Origin: a virus
Virus record (IMG/VR): IMGVR_UViG_3300025887_000102
Location: 1 to 30,723 of that record
Direction: 5' to 3' (one strand)
Length of the DNA stretch: 30,723 bases
Positions 22,220-28,670 of this stretch are shown here, piece after piece. A program made the position numbers and the translations under genes. Each line of letters starts with the position of its first letter. Positions within the stretch are counted from its first letter, which is position 1. Under the pieces are notes generated by a model. It was not told the origin of the DNA, searched no databases, and worked only from the letters and a program-made list of their open reading frames with translations.

Positions 22220-22419
22220 AATAATTCCTCCGAGGCGTTTATCCATGCACAGGCTTCAATCCATTCGTTATGTTTATCAAGGTCCGTGATCCGCGAAATC
22301 AGGGCCTTTTTAATCATTTCGGGTGTCACGTCTTCGCCTTCGGGATGGTTTGATATTACTTCGAAAGCCACGTCATACATGTGGCTGTATTTTTTAATGA
22401 TTTCAGAAGTCTGGTTCAT
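22216..22419 (-). CDS. Small early-type protein, unknown
   Basis: 67 aa, acidic and helical: HMYDVAFEVISNHPEGEDVT, PEMIKKALISRITDLD and EWIEACAWINASEEL. Short phage proteins with a DVAFEV-...-D-T-E-I--AL--R pattern are common among early genes, role unknown. It overlaps neighbours on both sides by a few bases, as expected of a compact operon. Confidence 0.7.
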   Translation of the reverse strand: MNQTSEIIKKYSHMYDVAFEVISNHPEGEDVTPEMIKKALISRITDLDKHNEWIEACAWINASEELL

Positions 22420-22573
22420 ATTCTTCTCCCACGGCTATAGCTGCTTTTATGCTGTTCAGTGTTTCTGTTGCTTTTTGGATGGCCCGTGATCCGCGATCTT
22501 CGAACCAGCAATCGTCGAGTTGACGCTCCGCTTGGAGCAGAGCGTCTTCGATGTGTTTAGGTTTAGGTTTCAT
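22403..22573 (-). CDS. Small helical protein, unknown
   Basis: 56 aa: MKPKPKHIEDALLQAERQLD then WFEDRGSRAIQKATETLNSI. The ATG at 22573 lies 10 bp inside the preceding gene; a longer reading to 22615 would overlap it by 53 bp without a better ribosome-binding site. Helical, no recognised family. Confidence 0.6.
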   Translation of the reverse strand: MKPKPKHIEDALLQAERQLDDCWFEDRGSRAIQKATETLNSIKAAIAVGEEYEPDF

Positions 22574-22811
22574 TATTGCTGCAATACTCAAGGTCAAACC
22601 ATTTGCCTCTATCATCTAATTCAGTGAAGGAGTGTCCTTCAGAAAAGTTATAGAAGGTGCGAGTATATTTTTGTTTATCTGTTGCCCAGAAGTTGTAGTT
22701 TTTATCAACGCCTAGTTTTGCTAACATTTTGTTTGCGAGTTCGCAGTATTCTTTTGCGTCTTCCAAGTTGTCTGCTTTGTCGAGTTCTATCCATACTCTT
22801 TTTTCTGACAT
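22563..22811 (-). CDS. Small acidic/aromatic protein, unknown
   Basis: 82 aa: MSEKRVWIELDKADNLEDAK, then EYCELANKMLAKLGVD and TRTFYNFSEGHSFTELDDRG. The ATG at 22811 uses GGAGAACAAA as its ribosome-binding site; the ATG four codons earlier overlaps that site and is rejected. No family recognised. It is the first gene after the promoter at 22.89-22.92 kb and so leads the unit ending at 21.87 kb. Confidence 0.65.
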   Translation of the reverse strand: MSEKRVWIELDKADNLEDAKEYCELANKMLAKLGVDKNYNFWATDKQKYTRTFYNFSEGHSFTELDDRGKWFDLEYCSNNET

Positions 22812-22875
22812 TTTGTTCTCCATATATAAGGCGGGCTTTAATCCGGCCTATTGTCAAAAAGCGTTGTAAGTTACC

Positions 22876-22915
22876 CTTACGAAGTAAGAGTACCACAAGT
22901 ATAGAAGAAAGTCAA
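22876..22915 (-). promoter_or_regulatory. Promoter with overlapping palindrome
   Basis: TTGACT (22915-22910), a 17-bp spacer and TACTCT (22892-22887). The palindrome CTTAC-GAA-GTAAG (22876-22888) covers the end of the -10 and the likely start site, where a repressor could act. The -35 overlaps the stop of the upstream gene. It drives the genes from 22811 down. Confidence 0.65.
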
Positions 22916-23112
22916 GTGCGGCAAGTTGTCGCACCCCAGACCCGTTGTCCGTGAACCCACTCGCTTATCACCAGCCCCAAGCGCCTTAATCGTCTAAGGT
23001 AGTAGAGCGCGGCATCTAGTTTCATTTTGGCCCGCTCTGCCACTTCGAGGTCCGTGAGCCACGATCCTTGTTTCATCACTTCGATTATGGTTTTAAATCC
23101 AGTATCCATCAT
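22912..23112 (-). CDS. Small winged-helix-like DNA-binding protein
   Basis: 66 aa. SWLTDLEVAERAKMKLDAAL followed by YYLRRLRRLGLVISEW and GQRVWGA reads as helix-turn-helix plus wing, as in small MarR-like or PhiC31-like regulators. The start at 23112 has AGGAG 8 nt upstream. It lies directly before a promoter with a palindrome, so it could regulate that promoter. Family assignment is by pattern only. Confidence 0.6.
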   Translation of the reverse strand: MMDTGFKTIIEVMKQGSWLTDLEVAERAKMKLDAALYYLRRLRRLGLVISEWVHGQRVWGATTCRT

Positions 23113-23302
23113 TACGAAGGCTCCTGACGTATCGGTCCAGTTCTTCTGCGGCGGTCCAGTAGTTTTGGTTGGCGTTGGGTAGTGGTTCTTTAGCAAACCG
23201 CGCATCTTGGCATCTATCGACTTCTTGTCGGAGGAACTTTAATTCGGCTTGTTGTGCGGGGTTGAGGTCTCTTTGGATGCGTTTAATGTCTTCTTCTTGC
23301 AT
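23093..23302 (-). CDS. Small charged helical protein, unknown
   Basis: 69 aa: MQEEDIKRIQRDLNPAQQAE, LKFLRQEVDRCQDARF, and YWTAAEELDRYVRSLRNDG. Helical and charged, no recognised family. GGGAG lies about 12 nt upstream of the ATG. Its start overlaps a 54-aa coiled-coil reading frame by 64 bp; one of the two may not be expressed. Confidence 0.55.
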   Translation of the reverse strand: MQEEDIKRIQRDLNPAQQAELKFLRQEVDRCQDARFAKEPLPNANQNYWTAAEELDRYVRSLRNDGYWI

Positions 23303-23403
23303 AGTTCTATTGTCTCCCGTTGTTTTTTGATTATTTCGAATTGTTGTTCCAGTTCTAGGAATTGCTGATCTATTTCGGAGAACAGTTTAACTGCGTCTGG
23401 CAT
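23239..23403 (-). CDS. Short coiled-coil protein (54 aa), overlapping
   Basis: 54 aa: MPDAVKLFSEIDQQFLELEQ then QFEIIKKQRETIELCKKK. AGAGGA lies 8 nt upstream of the ATG at 23403, inside the end of the previous gene, a good ribosome-binding site. Without it the 84 bp between the neighbouring genes would be empty. The 3' third overlaps the 69-aa gene in another frame. Confidence 0.5.
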   Translation of the reverse strand: MPDAVKLFSEIDQQFLELEQQFEIIKKQRETIELCKKKTLNASKETSTPHNKPN

Positions 23404-23650
23404 TGCTAACATCCTCTCTTACTTTATCCAGAAACTTGATAGCGTCTCTGTTAGCCACTCTGACGATACGGGCGTGTCCATCATCCAGATTTATGCAGCG
23501 CACGATTTTGGGCAGCATATCGTCCCAATCGCCCTGCATACCGTATGACCAGACCATGTAGGCAATCAGGGTGGACATTTCATCTGGGTTAAGCTGCGTT
23601 GGGCAAGCCTGTATGATGCCCTCTGCCACTTCTGATAGGTGATTACTCAT
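23387..23650 (-). CDS. Small helical protein, unknown
   Basis: 87 aa: MSNHLSEVAEGIIQACPTQL, NPDEMSTLIAYMVWSYGM, then MLPKIVRCINLDDGHARIVR. Helical, without a membrane segment or known motif. It overlaps the upstream gene by 4 bp (ATGA), so it is translated together with it. Function unknown. Confidence 0.65.
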   Translation of the reverse strand: MSNHLSEVAEGIIQACPTQLNPDEMSTLIAYMVWSYGMQGDWDDMLPKIVRCINLDDGHARIVRVANRDAIKFLDKVREDVSNARRS

Positions 23651-23940
23651 AAAAGCTCCTCCTGTCCTTTAAACGTGATTTGATAGCGTCTGGCGCGGCC
23701 TAGAACTTTCTCTATTGGGGAGTTTGTTTCAACGGCGGCTTCTTCCAGAGTATAACCTTTTTGGGACATTTCCAGAAGTTTTTGTGCGGCGAGTGAGCGG
23801 TTAATTTCCGAGAGCCGCGGTCCGCCGCCTTTGATTTTATTTTTGACAATACCGTAGTTAGGTTTTTGGCCCTCGTAGGGTTCCAGCATCTTGGCGTTCT
23901 CTATTTTCGCTAGGGTCTTCCACTGTTCCAGTACGGTCAT
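23647..23940 (-). CDS. Small HTH-like protein, unknown
   Basis: 97 aa. The C-terminal part (LLEMSQKGYTLEEAAVETNS then PIEKVLGRARRY) has a helix-turn-helix look, with TLEEAA as the first helix and PIEKVLGRARR as the second. The N-terminus (MTVLEQWKTLAKIENAKMLE) is helical. GGGAGGGAACT precedes the ATG, the strongest ribosome-binding site in this cluster. A DNA-binding role is plausible but unproven. Confidence 0.65.
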   Translation of the reverse strand: MTVLEQWKTLAKIENAKMLEPYEGQKPNYGIVKNKIKGGGPRLSEINRSLAAQKLLEMSQKGYTLEEAAVETNSPIEKVLGRARRYQITFKGQEELL

Positions 23941-24061
23941 AGTTCCCTCCCAGAAACCGTTTAAGCATTTGCATCATAGCCATTGGGGACTTGGCTTTAA
24001 CCAAGTCCCGCAACTTTCTGTTTTCTTCGCAGACGCGTTCGTACTCGTCGCGGTGGATCAT
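23858..24061 (-). CDS. Short coiled-coil protein, overlapping
   Basis: 67 aa from an ATG at 24061: MIHRDEYERVCEENRKLRDL then KAKSPMAMMQMLKRFLGGNY and a polar tail. GAGG lies 8 nt upstream. It fills the gap between its neighbours but overlaps the next gene by 83 bp in another frame. The tail in the overlap is low complexity, so the true protein may end there by chance. Function unknown. Confidence 0.5.
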   Translation of the reverse strand: MIHRDEYERVCEENRKLRDLVKAKSPMAMMQMLKRFLGGNYDRTGTVEDPSENRERQDAGTLRGPKT

Positions 24062-24063
24062 GT

Positions 24064-24375
24064 TCAGTGCCTCGTTTTCTGGGCTTCTTTTTGCCCTATA
24101 TCGTACATCTCTGCGGACAGGGTATCCCAATCTTTAATCATGTACGGCAGATCGTTTGCCACGCAGTATCCGGTCAGGGTGTAAATCGCCAACTCATTCA
24201 TTTCTGGTTGAATAACGAGTAGGAGGTTTTTGGCGTCGTTATCCCTGTCAAGTAGGCGCATAACAAAGTCACTTTTTTCCTCGTCTTCCCACGCCATACA
24301 ACCGTCATCTGTGGTTGCGGCGCACGGTCCGACGATAGCGGACAGGTAGCTGATATGCCAAGCTTTATCGCTCAT
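24064..24375 (-). CDS. Small acidic protein, unknown
   Basis: 103 aa: MSDKAWHISYLSAIVGPCAA, FVMRLLDRDNDAKNLLLVIQ and TLTGYCVANDLPYMIKDWDT. Mixed alpha/beta with no recognised family. It overlaps the upstream gene by 4 bp (ATGA). Function unknown. Confidence 0.65.
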   Translation of the reverse strand: MSDKAWHISYLSAIVGPCAATTDDGCMAWEDEEKSDFVMRLLDRDNDAKNLLLVIQPEMNELAIYTLTGYCVANDLPYMIKDWDTLSAEMYDIGQKEAQKTRH

Positions 24376-24590
24376 TCAATTCTCCAAACTCTGAAGCCGC
24401 CGCTATGGTGTAGGATGCTTCTCACGGTTACCTTAATCCCGAGGCTTTCTGCTTTTGAATAGATACCCGCTGGCGCGGTAACATCTGCAACGTGGAAGCT
24501 GTCGCCAACTTCCAAGTCCTCTAGGATAGCGAACTTCCCTTTCCGCTGTGACGCGGGAAGGGGGATGTTTTTTTCTATCTTATAATTCAT
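24372..24590 (-). CDS. DUF7303-like protein
   Basis: 72 aa: MNYKIEKNIPLPASQRKGKF, then LEDLEVGDSFHV and GIKVTVRSILHHSGGFRVWR. The order 'IEKNIPLP ... LEVGDSF ... R ... G-RVWRIE' is the signature of a small phage family that I recall as DUF7303, which is common in early regions and of unknown function. It follows the ParB-like gene with a 4-bp overlap. Confidence 0.7.
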   Translation of the reverse strand: MNYKIEKNIPLPASQRKGKFAILEDLEVGDSFHVADVTAPAGIYSKAESLGIKVTVRSILHHSGGFRVWRIE

Positions 24591-25426
24591 TCGACAGCAG
24601 CCCAGCTAATCACGCGGCGAACGTTTGAAGCAAGGTCCTCCAGAAAGCCGCTGGATATTTGGATTTTGCTTTGCTGTTTCATGCGGCGTTCGATCAGATA
24701 AACGCCTCGGCAGAACTTATCGTTGGCTACGGTTTTACCGCCAGTATTTAGCTTACCGTTTGGAAACATGATCTGTTCGCGGTAGTTTAAATACATGGAA
24801 GGCCAGTGGTAGTCTTTATTGTTCTGCAACATTTCAAGCACCGAGATAGCTTCATAATCGGGCAGTACCCGCTTGTGAACACAGTACGCCATTGCGGCCT
24901 TAAATTGAACAGAATTAAAGCACCGATTGTTTTTTACCCAACGGGTGTTCTGATCGAAGTGGCGCAGGATATCTCCAATATAAGTATCCGCGATCCGCGA
25001 TACGACGGCTTCATCTTTGAGACGCCCCTCAAGGCCCGCGCAGCGCATGAGGTAGAGTATGGGCTGCACTATGTTGCTTTGGTTTAATCCTGTAATGTCT
25101 GCGATTGATCGGGCTTTGCCGAGGTCCAGAGACGCGTACAGTCTTTGGCACTCTTCCGGCGACTCTATGCGGCACTGCACCACTACACCTTGGTCAGCGA
25201 GAATTACAGCCATACATCTATTTTGACCGTTATATAAAACACCGTCTGTATCAATTAGGATAGGCGTTTCCATTGCGTCTACAACCCAGCGGCCTTGTGT
25301 AATTTTAAACGCAAGGTCTTTAACGTGTTGATCTTTAGTGCCTCTGTGGATTTTACGGTTTTTATGCCAGTTATTACTAAGCAGTTCTGTTGCGGCTGCT
25401 TTATCAAGAAAGCGTGACTCAATCAT
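24587..25426 (-). CDS. ParB/sulfiredoxin-fold-like phage protein
   Basis: 279 aa. HKNRKIHRGTKDQHVKDLAF, then ITQGRWVVDAMETPILID and DGVLYNGQNRCMAVI follow the ParB-like layout in which GQNR (67-70) stands for the usual G-(E/Q)HR box. The C-terminal 170 residues are helical without a clear HTH. Related phage proteins are called ParB-like; whether they bind DNA or nucleotide is not known. The ATG at 25426 with GGAGAAC is used; a longer frame to 25603 runs through the promoter. It has its own promoter and lies next to a 23-bp palindrome. Confidence 0.7.
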   Translation of the reverse strand: MIESRFLDKAAATELLSNNWHKNRKIHRGTKDQHVKDLAFKITQGRWVVDAMETPILIDTDGVLYNGQNRCMAVILADQGVVVQCRIESPEECQRLYASLDLGKARSIADITGLNQSNIVQPILYLMRCAGLEGRLKDEAVVSRIADTYIGDILRHFDQNTRWVKNNRCFNSVQFKAAMAYCVHKRVLPDYEAISVLEMLQNNKDYHWPSMYLNYREQIMFPNGKLNTGGKTVANDKFCRGVYLIERRMKQQSKIQISSGFLEDLASNVRRVISWAAVE

Positions 25427-25454
25427 GTTTGTTCTCCTTTGGTTGAGTAAAGCT

Positions 25455-25483
25455 AAGATAAACCAACTATACGAGATAGTCAA
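25455..25483 (-). promoter_or_regulatory. Promoter of the ParB-like gene
   Basis: TTGACT (25483-25478), a 17-bp spacer and TATCTT (25460-25455). The spacer holds ACTAT-ACGAG-ATAGT as an imperfect operator-like dyad. It is followed by the AAAGGAGAACAAAC ribosome-binding site. Confidence 0.65.
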
Positions 25484-25512
25484 GTACAAATAATAAATAC
25501 TTGAATAGACCG

Positions 25513-25535
25513 TCACGCTAACGACGTTAGCGTGA
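25513..25535. promoter_or_regulatory. 23-bp perfect palindrome, operator or parS-like
   Basis: Eleven bases (TCACGCTAACG) are followed by a single A and then their exact reverse complement. The site lies between a terminator and the ParB-like gene's promoter, about 30 bp upstream of its -35. It is not followed by a T-run, so it is not a terminator. The adjacent ribbon-helix-helix and ParB-like proteins are the obvious candidates to bind it. Confidence 0.7.
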
Positions 25536-25547
25536 TTAATTGGACAA

Positions 25548-25627
25548 TAAAAAACCCTCACCGCGGGTATTTCGGTGAGGGTTCCATGTTTATTGGAGAA
25601 CAAACATTCATATCTTATGAGGATATG
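25548..25627 (-). ncRNA. Predicted short regulatory RNA, antisense to phage RBSs
   Basis: A promoter and a terminator enclose about 80 nt with no supported gene. Positions 25607-25595 read ATGTTTGTTCTCC, the exact complement of the ribosome-binding site and first two start-codon bases of the ParB-like gene (25437-25425). The wider segment also matches the leaders at 17199-17210 and 15898-15909 (12 nt each), 22812-22821 and 19639-19648 (10 nt each) and 20378-20386 (9 nt). The 5' part is short and AU-rich; the 3' end is a strong terminator hairpin. Existence and action are inference. Confidence 0.5.
25553..25583 (-). terminator. Terminator of the predicted short RNA
   Basis: An 11-bp stem (AACCCTCACCG with CGGTGAGGGTT) and 9-nt loop is followed on the minus strand by TTTTATTG; with the stem's last bases this gives a run of six T. 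It is the longest terminator stem in the window. Confidence 0.85.
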
Positions 25628-25632
25628 CGTAT

Positions 25633-25661
25633 TACATACGCGATAATATGGGAGTGGTCAA
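25633..25661 (-). promoter_or_regulatory. Promoter of the predicted short RNA
   Basis: TTGACC (25661-25656), a 17-bp spacer and TATGTA (25638-25633). The CTTGA--- plus CTCCCATATTATCGC block closely matches the promoter near 20.42 kb. It overlaps the stop codon of the ribbon-helix-helix gene and points at the terminator 50 bp further on. Confidence 0.6.
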
Positions 25662-25834
25662 GCTTCTTCGTAGTGTTGCTTGAGCTTATTTCGGACGGAC
25701 TTCAGTTTGCTGTATTGGTCAAACATAAAGCGTAGCTGTCCGCTGATTGTCCGGCCTTCGATAGCCGATAAAATCTTCAGTTCTCGGTAAACTTCGACCG
25801 GAACGAGGACTGATTTCCATTTTGTAGTATCCAT
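25658..25834 (-). CDS. Ribbon-helix-helix regulator
   Basis: 58 aa from the ATG at 25834 (AAGG 8 nt upstream). KWKSVLVPVEVYRELKILSA then IEGRTISGQLRFMFDQY fits the Arc/MetJ-type fold: a beta strand (SVLVPV) that enters the DNA major groove as a dimer, then two helices with GRTIS between them. It should be a small transcription factor. It is a one-gene unit between the polA terminator and the predicted short RNA, next to several promoters and palindromes that it could control, including its own. Confidence 0.75.
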   Translation of the reverse strand: MDTTKWKSVLVPVEVYRELKILSAIEGRTISGQLRFMFDQYSKLKSVRNKLKQHYEEA

Positions 25835-25864
25835 CTTATGCGCCTTTGTGCGAGTTTCTGGGAC

Positions 25865-25894
25865 TATATAGGATAAACACTTGATACACAACAA
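25865..25894 (-). promoter_or_regulatory. Possible promoter of the ribbon-helix-helix gene
   Basis: TTGTTG (25894-25889), an 18-bp spacer and TATATA (25870-25865). The -10 is part of the palindrome CTATATAG. The -35 overlaps the T-run of the polA terminator. A promoter is expected here because a terminator precedes the gene. Confidence 0.5.
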
Positions 25895-25926
25895 AAAACC
25901 CCCGCCTTGCTGAACCAAAGCGGGGG
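25893..25926 (-). terminator. Rho-independent terminator after the DNA polymerase gene
   Basis: A 7-bp stem CCCCCGC/GCGGGGG is followed on the minus strand by TTTTTTGTTG, 15 bp after the polymerase stop. It ends the replication operon. Confidence 0.85.
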
Positions 25927-25940
25927 AGTTGAAGAGCAGA

Positions 25941-27833
25941 CTATACCGCTTCGCCCCATGACGGACCCAACTCAACGTCACAAAGGCTTGGCAACTCCAA
26001 TGGTACAGCATTTTGCATGATTAGTGCAACCTTTTCTGCCTCTTCTCTGGACGTTACGGACATAGCCAGTTCGTCGTGAATTTGCAGCATGGGCAGATAT
26101 CCTTCTCGGTACAGATCGACCATAGCTTTTTTGGTCATGTCCGCGGCGGACGCTTGGATCAGCCTGTTCAAGGCTTTGTAGGTGTACGCTCTGACCAGCG
26201 GAGTGTGCTTGCCGTGTTCTAACACCGCTTGCTCGAACGGCAGTGCTTTAAACATTCCAAACTGCTTTGGTTCCCACAACTCAAACCGACACTTGCGGCC
26301 CAGTAGGGACCTCACATGGCCTCGGCTTCCTTTCTGACTGAGGTGACTTTGTACGCCCTTCATCAGTTCTTTTACAAACGGCACCCGCTCATGGTACTGG
26401 TTAATCAGGCTTCTGGCCTGTTCCTCTGGTAGATCAAGTTCAATCGCCAGCTTACCCACGCCCATGCCATACATAATACCGAGGTTCACGGTCTTCGCTT
26501 GTTTACGCGGGATGCCTGCCATTTCTGCCACCATCGTATGGAAGTCGGTCCGCGGATCGTCATTGTAGCTTTGTATAAACTCTGTGACGCCCCCTAGCAC
26601 TCTGTTCTGGCTTTTACCAAATACGTGTGCGTAGTGAACCAAGATGCGCGGTTCTTGTTGGGAGTAGTCGATAGCGGCCCACTGTTCGCCTTCTTCTGGC
26701 AGGAACAGGGACCGGATCATTGGTCCTATCTCAGGGTCGCGGGCGGGGATTTGTTGTAGGTTTGGGTTATTCATGGAGAACCGCCCTGACACTGTACCGC
26801 CGTCATCTGATCTAATTTGGTTTATATGGCTATGGATACGTCCATCTGAGTTACAGAAGGTCAGGATGTTGTTAATGAACGTGCCTGACGTTTTGTTGAG
26901 GTTTCGAGCTTCTACAATCAGTTTAGGTAACTTATCGGGATGTTCTGACAGAAACTTCTTGGTAAAGGACGGAGAGCCCTTTTCTGTTTTAAAGTATTCT
27001 ATGTCCATTTTATCGAAGGCTTTGGCAATGGACGCCGCGGCCCAGATTTCTATGTCGCAGCCGGAGATACGCTTTATTTCTTTGTAGACTTCCTTCTCGC
27101 GCTTTAGGATTGCGTTCCGCGTTATTTCTGCTTTGTCCATATCAACGCGAATACCGCGCCATGTCATGTCTACAAGGCAGGGCAGGAGGTCTAGTTCGAG
27201 TTCTGTAACGCCCTCAAGGTTTTCCTGTTTGATTTGTACAGAGAGGTAGTCCCACAGTTTAAGCGTAATCTCTGCATCGTTCTGTGCGTATGGCCCGACA
27301 AACATTGCGGGCATCTTCCACATTTCTGCTTTGGCATCGAACCCAAACTCCACCGCGGCGGCGTTTAATAATTTTTCTGACTTGGCTATGCCCAGTAGTT
27401 CGTAGCAGAGGTTGTTGAGACTGAAGCTTCTACGGTTTTCATCAAGCAGGGACGCCACAACCATCGTGTCGATCACACGGCCCTTTACATCAAAGCCCAT
27501 GCGCTTGATCCAGCCGAGGTCATACTGAGCGTTGTGCATGACTTTATCTGCGGGGCAGTCGAATATCTTTTTGAGCCACTTGTTAACTTGCTTTTCGTCT
27601 AGGTTGCCGCCGCCTTGGTGCCTGATGGGGATGTATCCGGCCCAATCTGTAGTTGCCACGGCGTATCCCACCACTTCGCCGTCACCTCTAGCCCATCCGG
27701 GGCCCATCTTTTTAAGATTCGGGTCTTTGGTTTCCACGTCGATAGCGATTGTTTTGGCGTGTGTTAGGTCTGGCAGTTCGTGTGGCGGCACCCACTCGGA
27801 TGTTACGGACGGTGTACTAACTGTAAGTGTCAT
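25941..27833 (-). CDS. polA: DNA polymerase I (family A) with 3'-5' exonuclease
   Basis: 630 aa. Exonuclease: Asp32/Glu34 in AIDVETKDP, HNAQYD (100-105) and YAQNDAE with Tyr182 and Asp186. Polymerase: motif A AIDYSQQEPRIL with Asp389, motif B RKQAKTVNLGIMYG (443-456), and motif C QIHDE with His586-Asp587-Glu588. There is no N-terminal 5'-nuclease domain, as usual for phage replicative enzymes. The residue aligned with E. coli Phe762 is Leu451, a variant common in marine phages and discussed as linked to slower or temperate life styles. It follows helicase and sigma-like genes in the same transcript. Confidence 0.95.
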   Translation of the reverse strand: MTLTVSTPSVTSEWVPPHELPDLTHAKTIAIDVETKDPNLKKMGPGWARGDGEVVGYAVATTDWAGYIPIRHQGGGNLDEKQVNKWLKKIFDCPADKVMHNAQYDLGWIKRMGFDVKGRVIDTMVVASLLDENRRSFSLNNLCYELLGIAKSEKLLNAAAVEFGFDAKAEMWKMPAMFVGPYAQNDAEITLKLWDYLSVQIKQENLEGVTELELDLLPCLVDMTWRGIRVDMDKAEITRNAILKREKEVYKEIKRISGCDIEIWAAASIAKAFDKMDIEYFKTEKGSPSFTKKFLSEHPDKLPKLIVEARNLNKTSGTFINNILTFCNSDGRIHSHINQIRSDDGGTVSGRFSMNNPNLQQIPARDPEIGPMIRSLFLPEEGEQWAAIDYSQQEPRILVHYAHVFGKSQNRVLGGVTEFIQSYNDDPRTDFHTMVAEMAGIPRKQAKTVNLGIMYGMGVGKLAIELDLPEEQARSLINQYHERVPFVKELMKGVQSHLSQKGSRGHVRSLLGRKCRFELWEPKQFGMFKALPFEQAVLEHGKHTPLVRAYTYKALNRLIQASAADMTKKAMVDLYREGYLPMLQIHDELAMSVTSREEAEKVALIMQNAVPLELPSLCDVELGPSWGEAV

Positions 27834-27836
27834 CTT

Positions 27837-28022
27837 TTAGTCTCTGTCCTCTGTAAAACTATCTGTTCTTACCCATGTTGCAACCAAACTTAGCCCCCCA
27901 ACATCTTTACTTATAACTATGGAGTTGTCCTGATACTTTCGAGCGTTTTTAAACTTAACCCAAGGACAATCCCCATCATACTGTAGTTCTTTAGGTATTA
28001 CCTTATCCAATAAATTACTCAC
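27837..28022 (-). CDS. Small hypothetical protein before polA
   Basis: 61 aa: MSNLLDKVIPKELQYDGDCP then FKNARKYQDNSIVISKDVGG and LVATWVRTDSFTEDRD. Beta-rich end, no recognised family. It overlaps the upstream gene by 8 bp and ends 3 bp before the polymerase start, so it is co-expressed with it. Function unknown. Confidence 0.65.
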   Translation of the reverse strand: MSNLLDKVIPKELQYDGDCPWVKFKNARKYQDNSIVISKDVGGLSLVATWVRTDSFTEDRD

Positions 28023-28305
28023 TTTTTTCTCCTGAGAAAGAACCGCCTATAGCGGAGTATCCACACTTGTCGATCCATGAGTCTTCATGGTCTAGGGTGT
28101 TTAGTAGTCTTGCTGTTTTAACCCAATCCATCATAAGCGCAACGTGCTGCGCGGTCAGGTATCCATGCGAGGCTATTGCCCCGTTTAGAATTACGTTCCA
28201 CCCTGTGGCGATACGGTCAAAGTTTTCAAGCGCGTCACCGTAATCTTTTGCACGGTTGCCTGTCACTAACTCTGCACTTTTTTTTAGTATTTCTTCTTTT
28301 TTCAT
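28015..28305 (-). CDS. DUF6378-like protein
   Basis: 96 aa from the ATG at 28305, which overlaps the upstream stop (ATGA). KKSAELVTGNRAKDYGDALE then NFDRIATGWNVIL, HVALMMDWVKTARLLNTLDH and DSWIDKCGYSA give the DUF6378 signature (V.G.R..DYG...NF..IA..W; VALMM..K.AR; DS.ID..GY). The family is common in phages. The conserved acidic residues and helical fold recall MazG-type nucleotide pyrophosphohydrolases, which is only a resemblance. Confidence 0.75.
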   Translation of the reverse strand: MKKEEILKKSAELVTGNRAKDYGDALENFDRIATGWNVILNGAIASHGYLTAQHVALMMDWVKTARLLNTLDHEDSWIDKCGYSAIGGSFSGEKSE

Positions 28306-28670
28306 GTATTTACGTCTTCCCATTGATTTACTTCTGCGTAAAAGTTCCCCGTGCCGCGACTTTTGCACACTTGAGCGTTAATCCACTCTGAGTCACCACT
28401 TGTTGAAAGCCACTTAATTAATTCTGCGCGGTTAATATTTAAAGTGAACATCACCCATTCAGGAGAGCTTTCTTGCGGGGCTTTTGTGTACAGTCCTTTT
28501 ACAAACAACTTTTCTTTACGTTTCTTTTTACGTCGTTTAATGCCTAGTTCCGCGGCTAGTTTATCCGCCTTTGTCTTACACGCTTGAGCTTCTGCGGGGG
28601 AGCAAGCAGGGTCCATTGCCTTTTTTAAAAGGTTTTCTAATCTTTCGTAAGCTTCCCTTCGATTAATCAT
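28302..28670 (-). CDS. DUF2786-like protein
   Basis: 122 aa. The first 45 residues (YERLENLLKKAMDPACSPAE, then AQACKTKADKLAAELGI) resemble the DUF2786 helical domain. A very basic linker (KRRKKKRKEKLF) follows, then a C-terminal region with FTLNINRAELIKWLSTSG. The basic linker suggests nucleic acid contact. It overlaps the sigma-like gene upstream by 8 bp and is probably co-regulated with it. Function unknown. Confidence 0.6.
   Translation of the reverse strand: MINRREAYERLENLLKKAMDPACSPAEAQACKTKADKLAAELGIKRRKKKRKEKLFVKGLYTKAPQESSPEWVMFTLNINRAELIKWLSTSGDSEWINAQVCKSRGTGNFYAEVNQWEDVNT

Noticed and set aside
24587-25603. Longer 338-aa version of the ParB-like gene
   Set aside because: The extra 59 residues are translated promoter, palindrome and terminator sequence. 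The ATG at 25426 has GGAGAAC at correct distance.
25532-25735. Plus-strand 67-aa frame over the predicted short RNA
   Set aside because: It would start inside the palindrome/terminator area without a ribosome-binding site and runs across a terminator stem and a promoter. All other genes are on the minus strand.
25835-26011. Longer 117-aa version of the ribbon-helix-helix gene
   Set aside because: The extension lies antisense-free but inside the polA 3' end and its terminator; the family length of about 50-60 aa fits the start at 25834.
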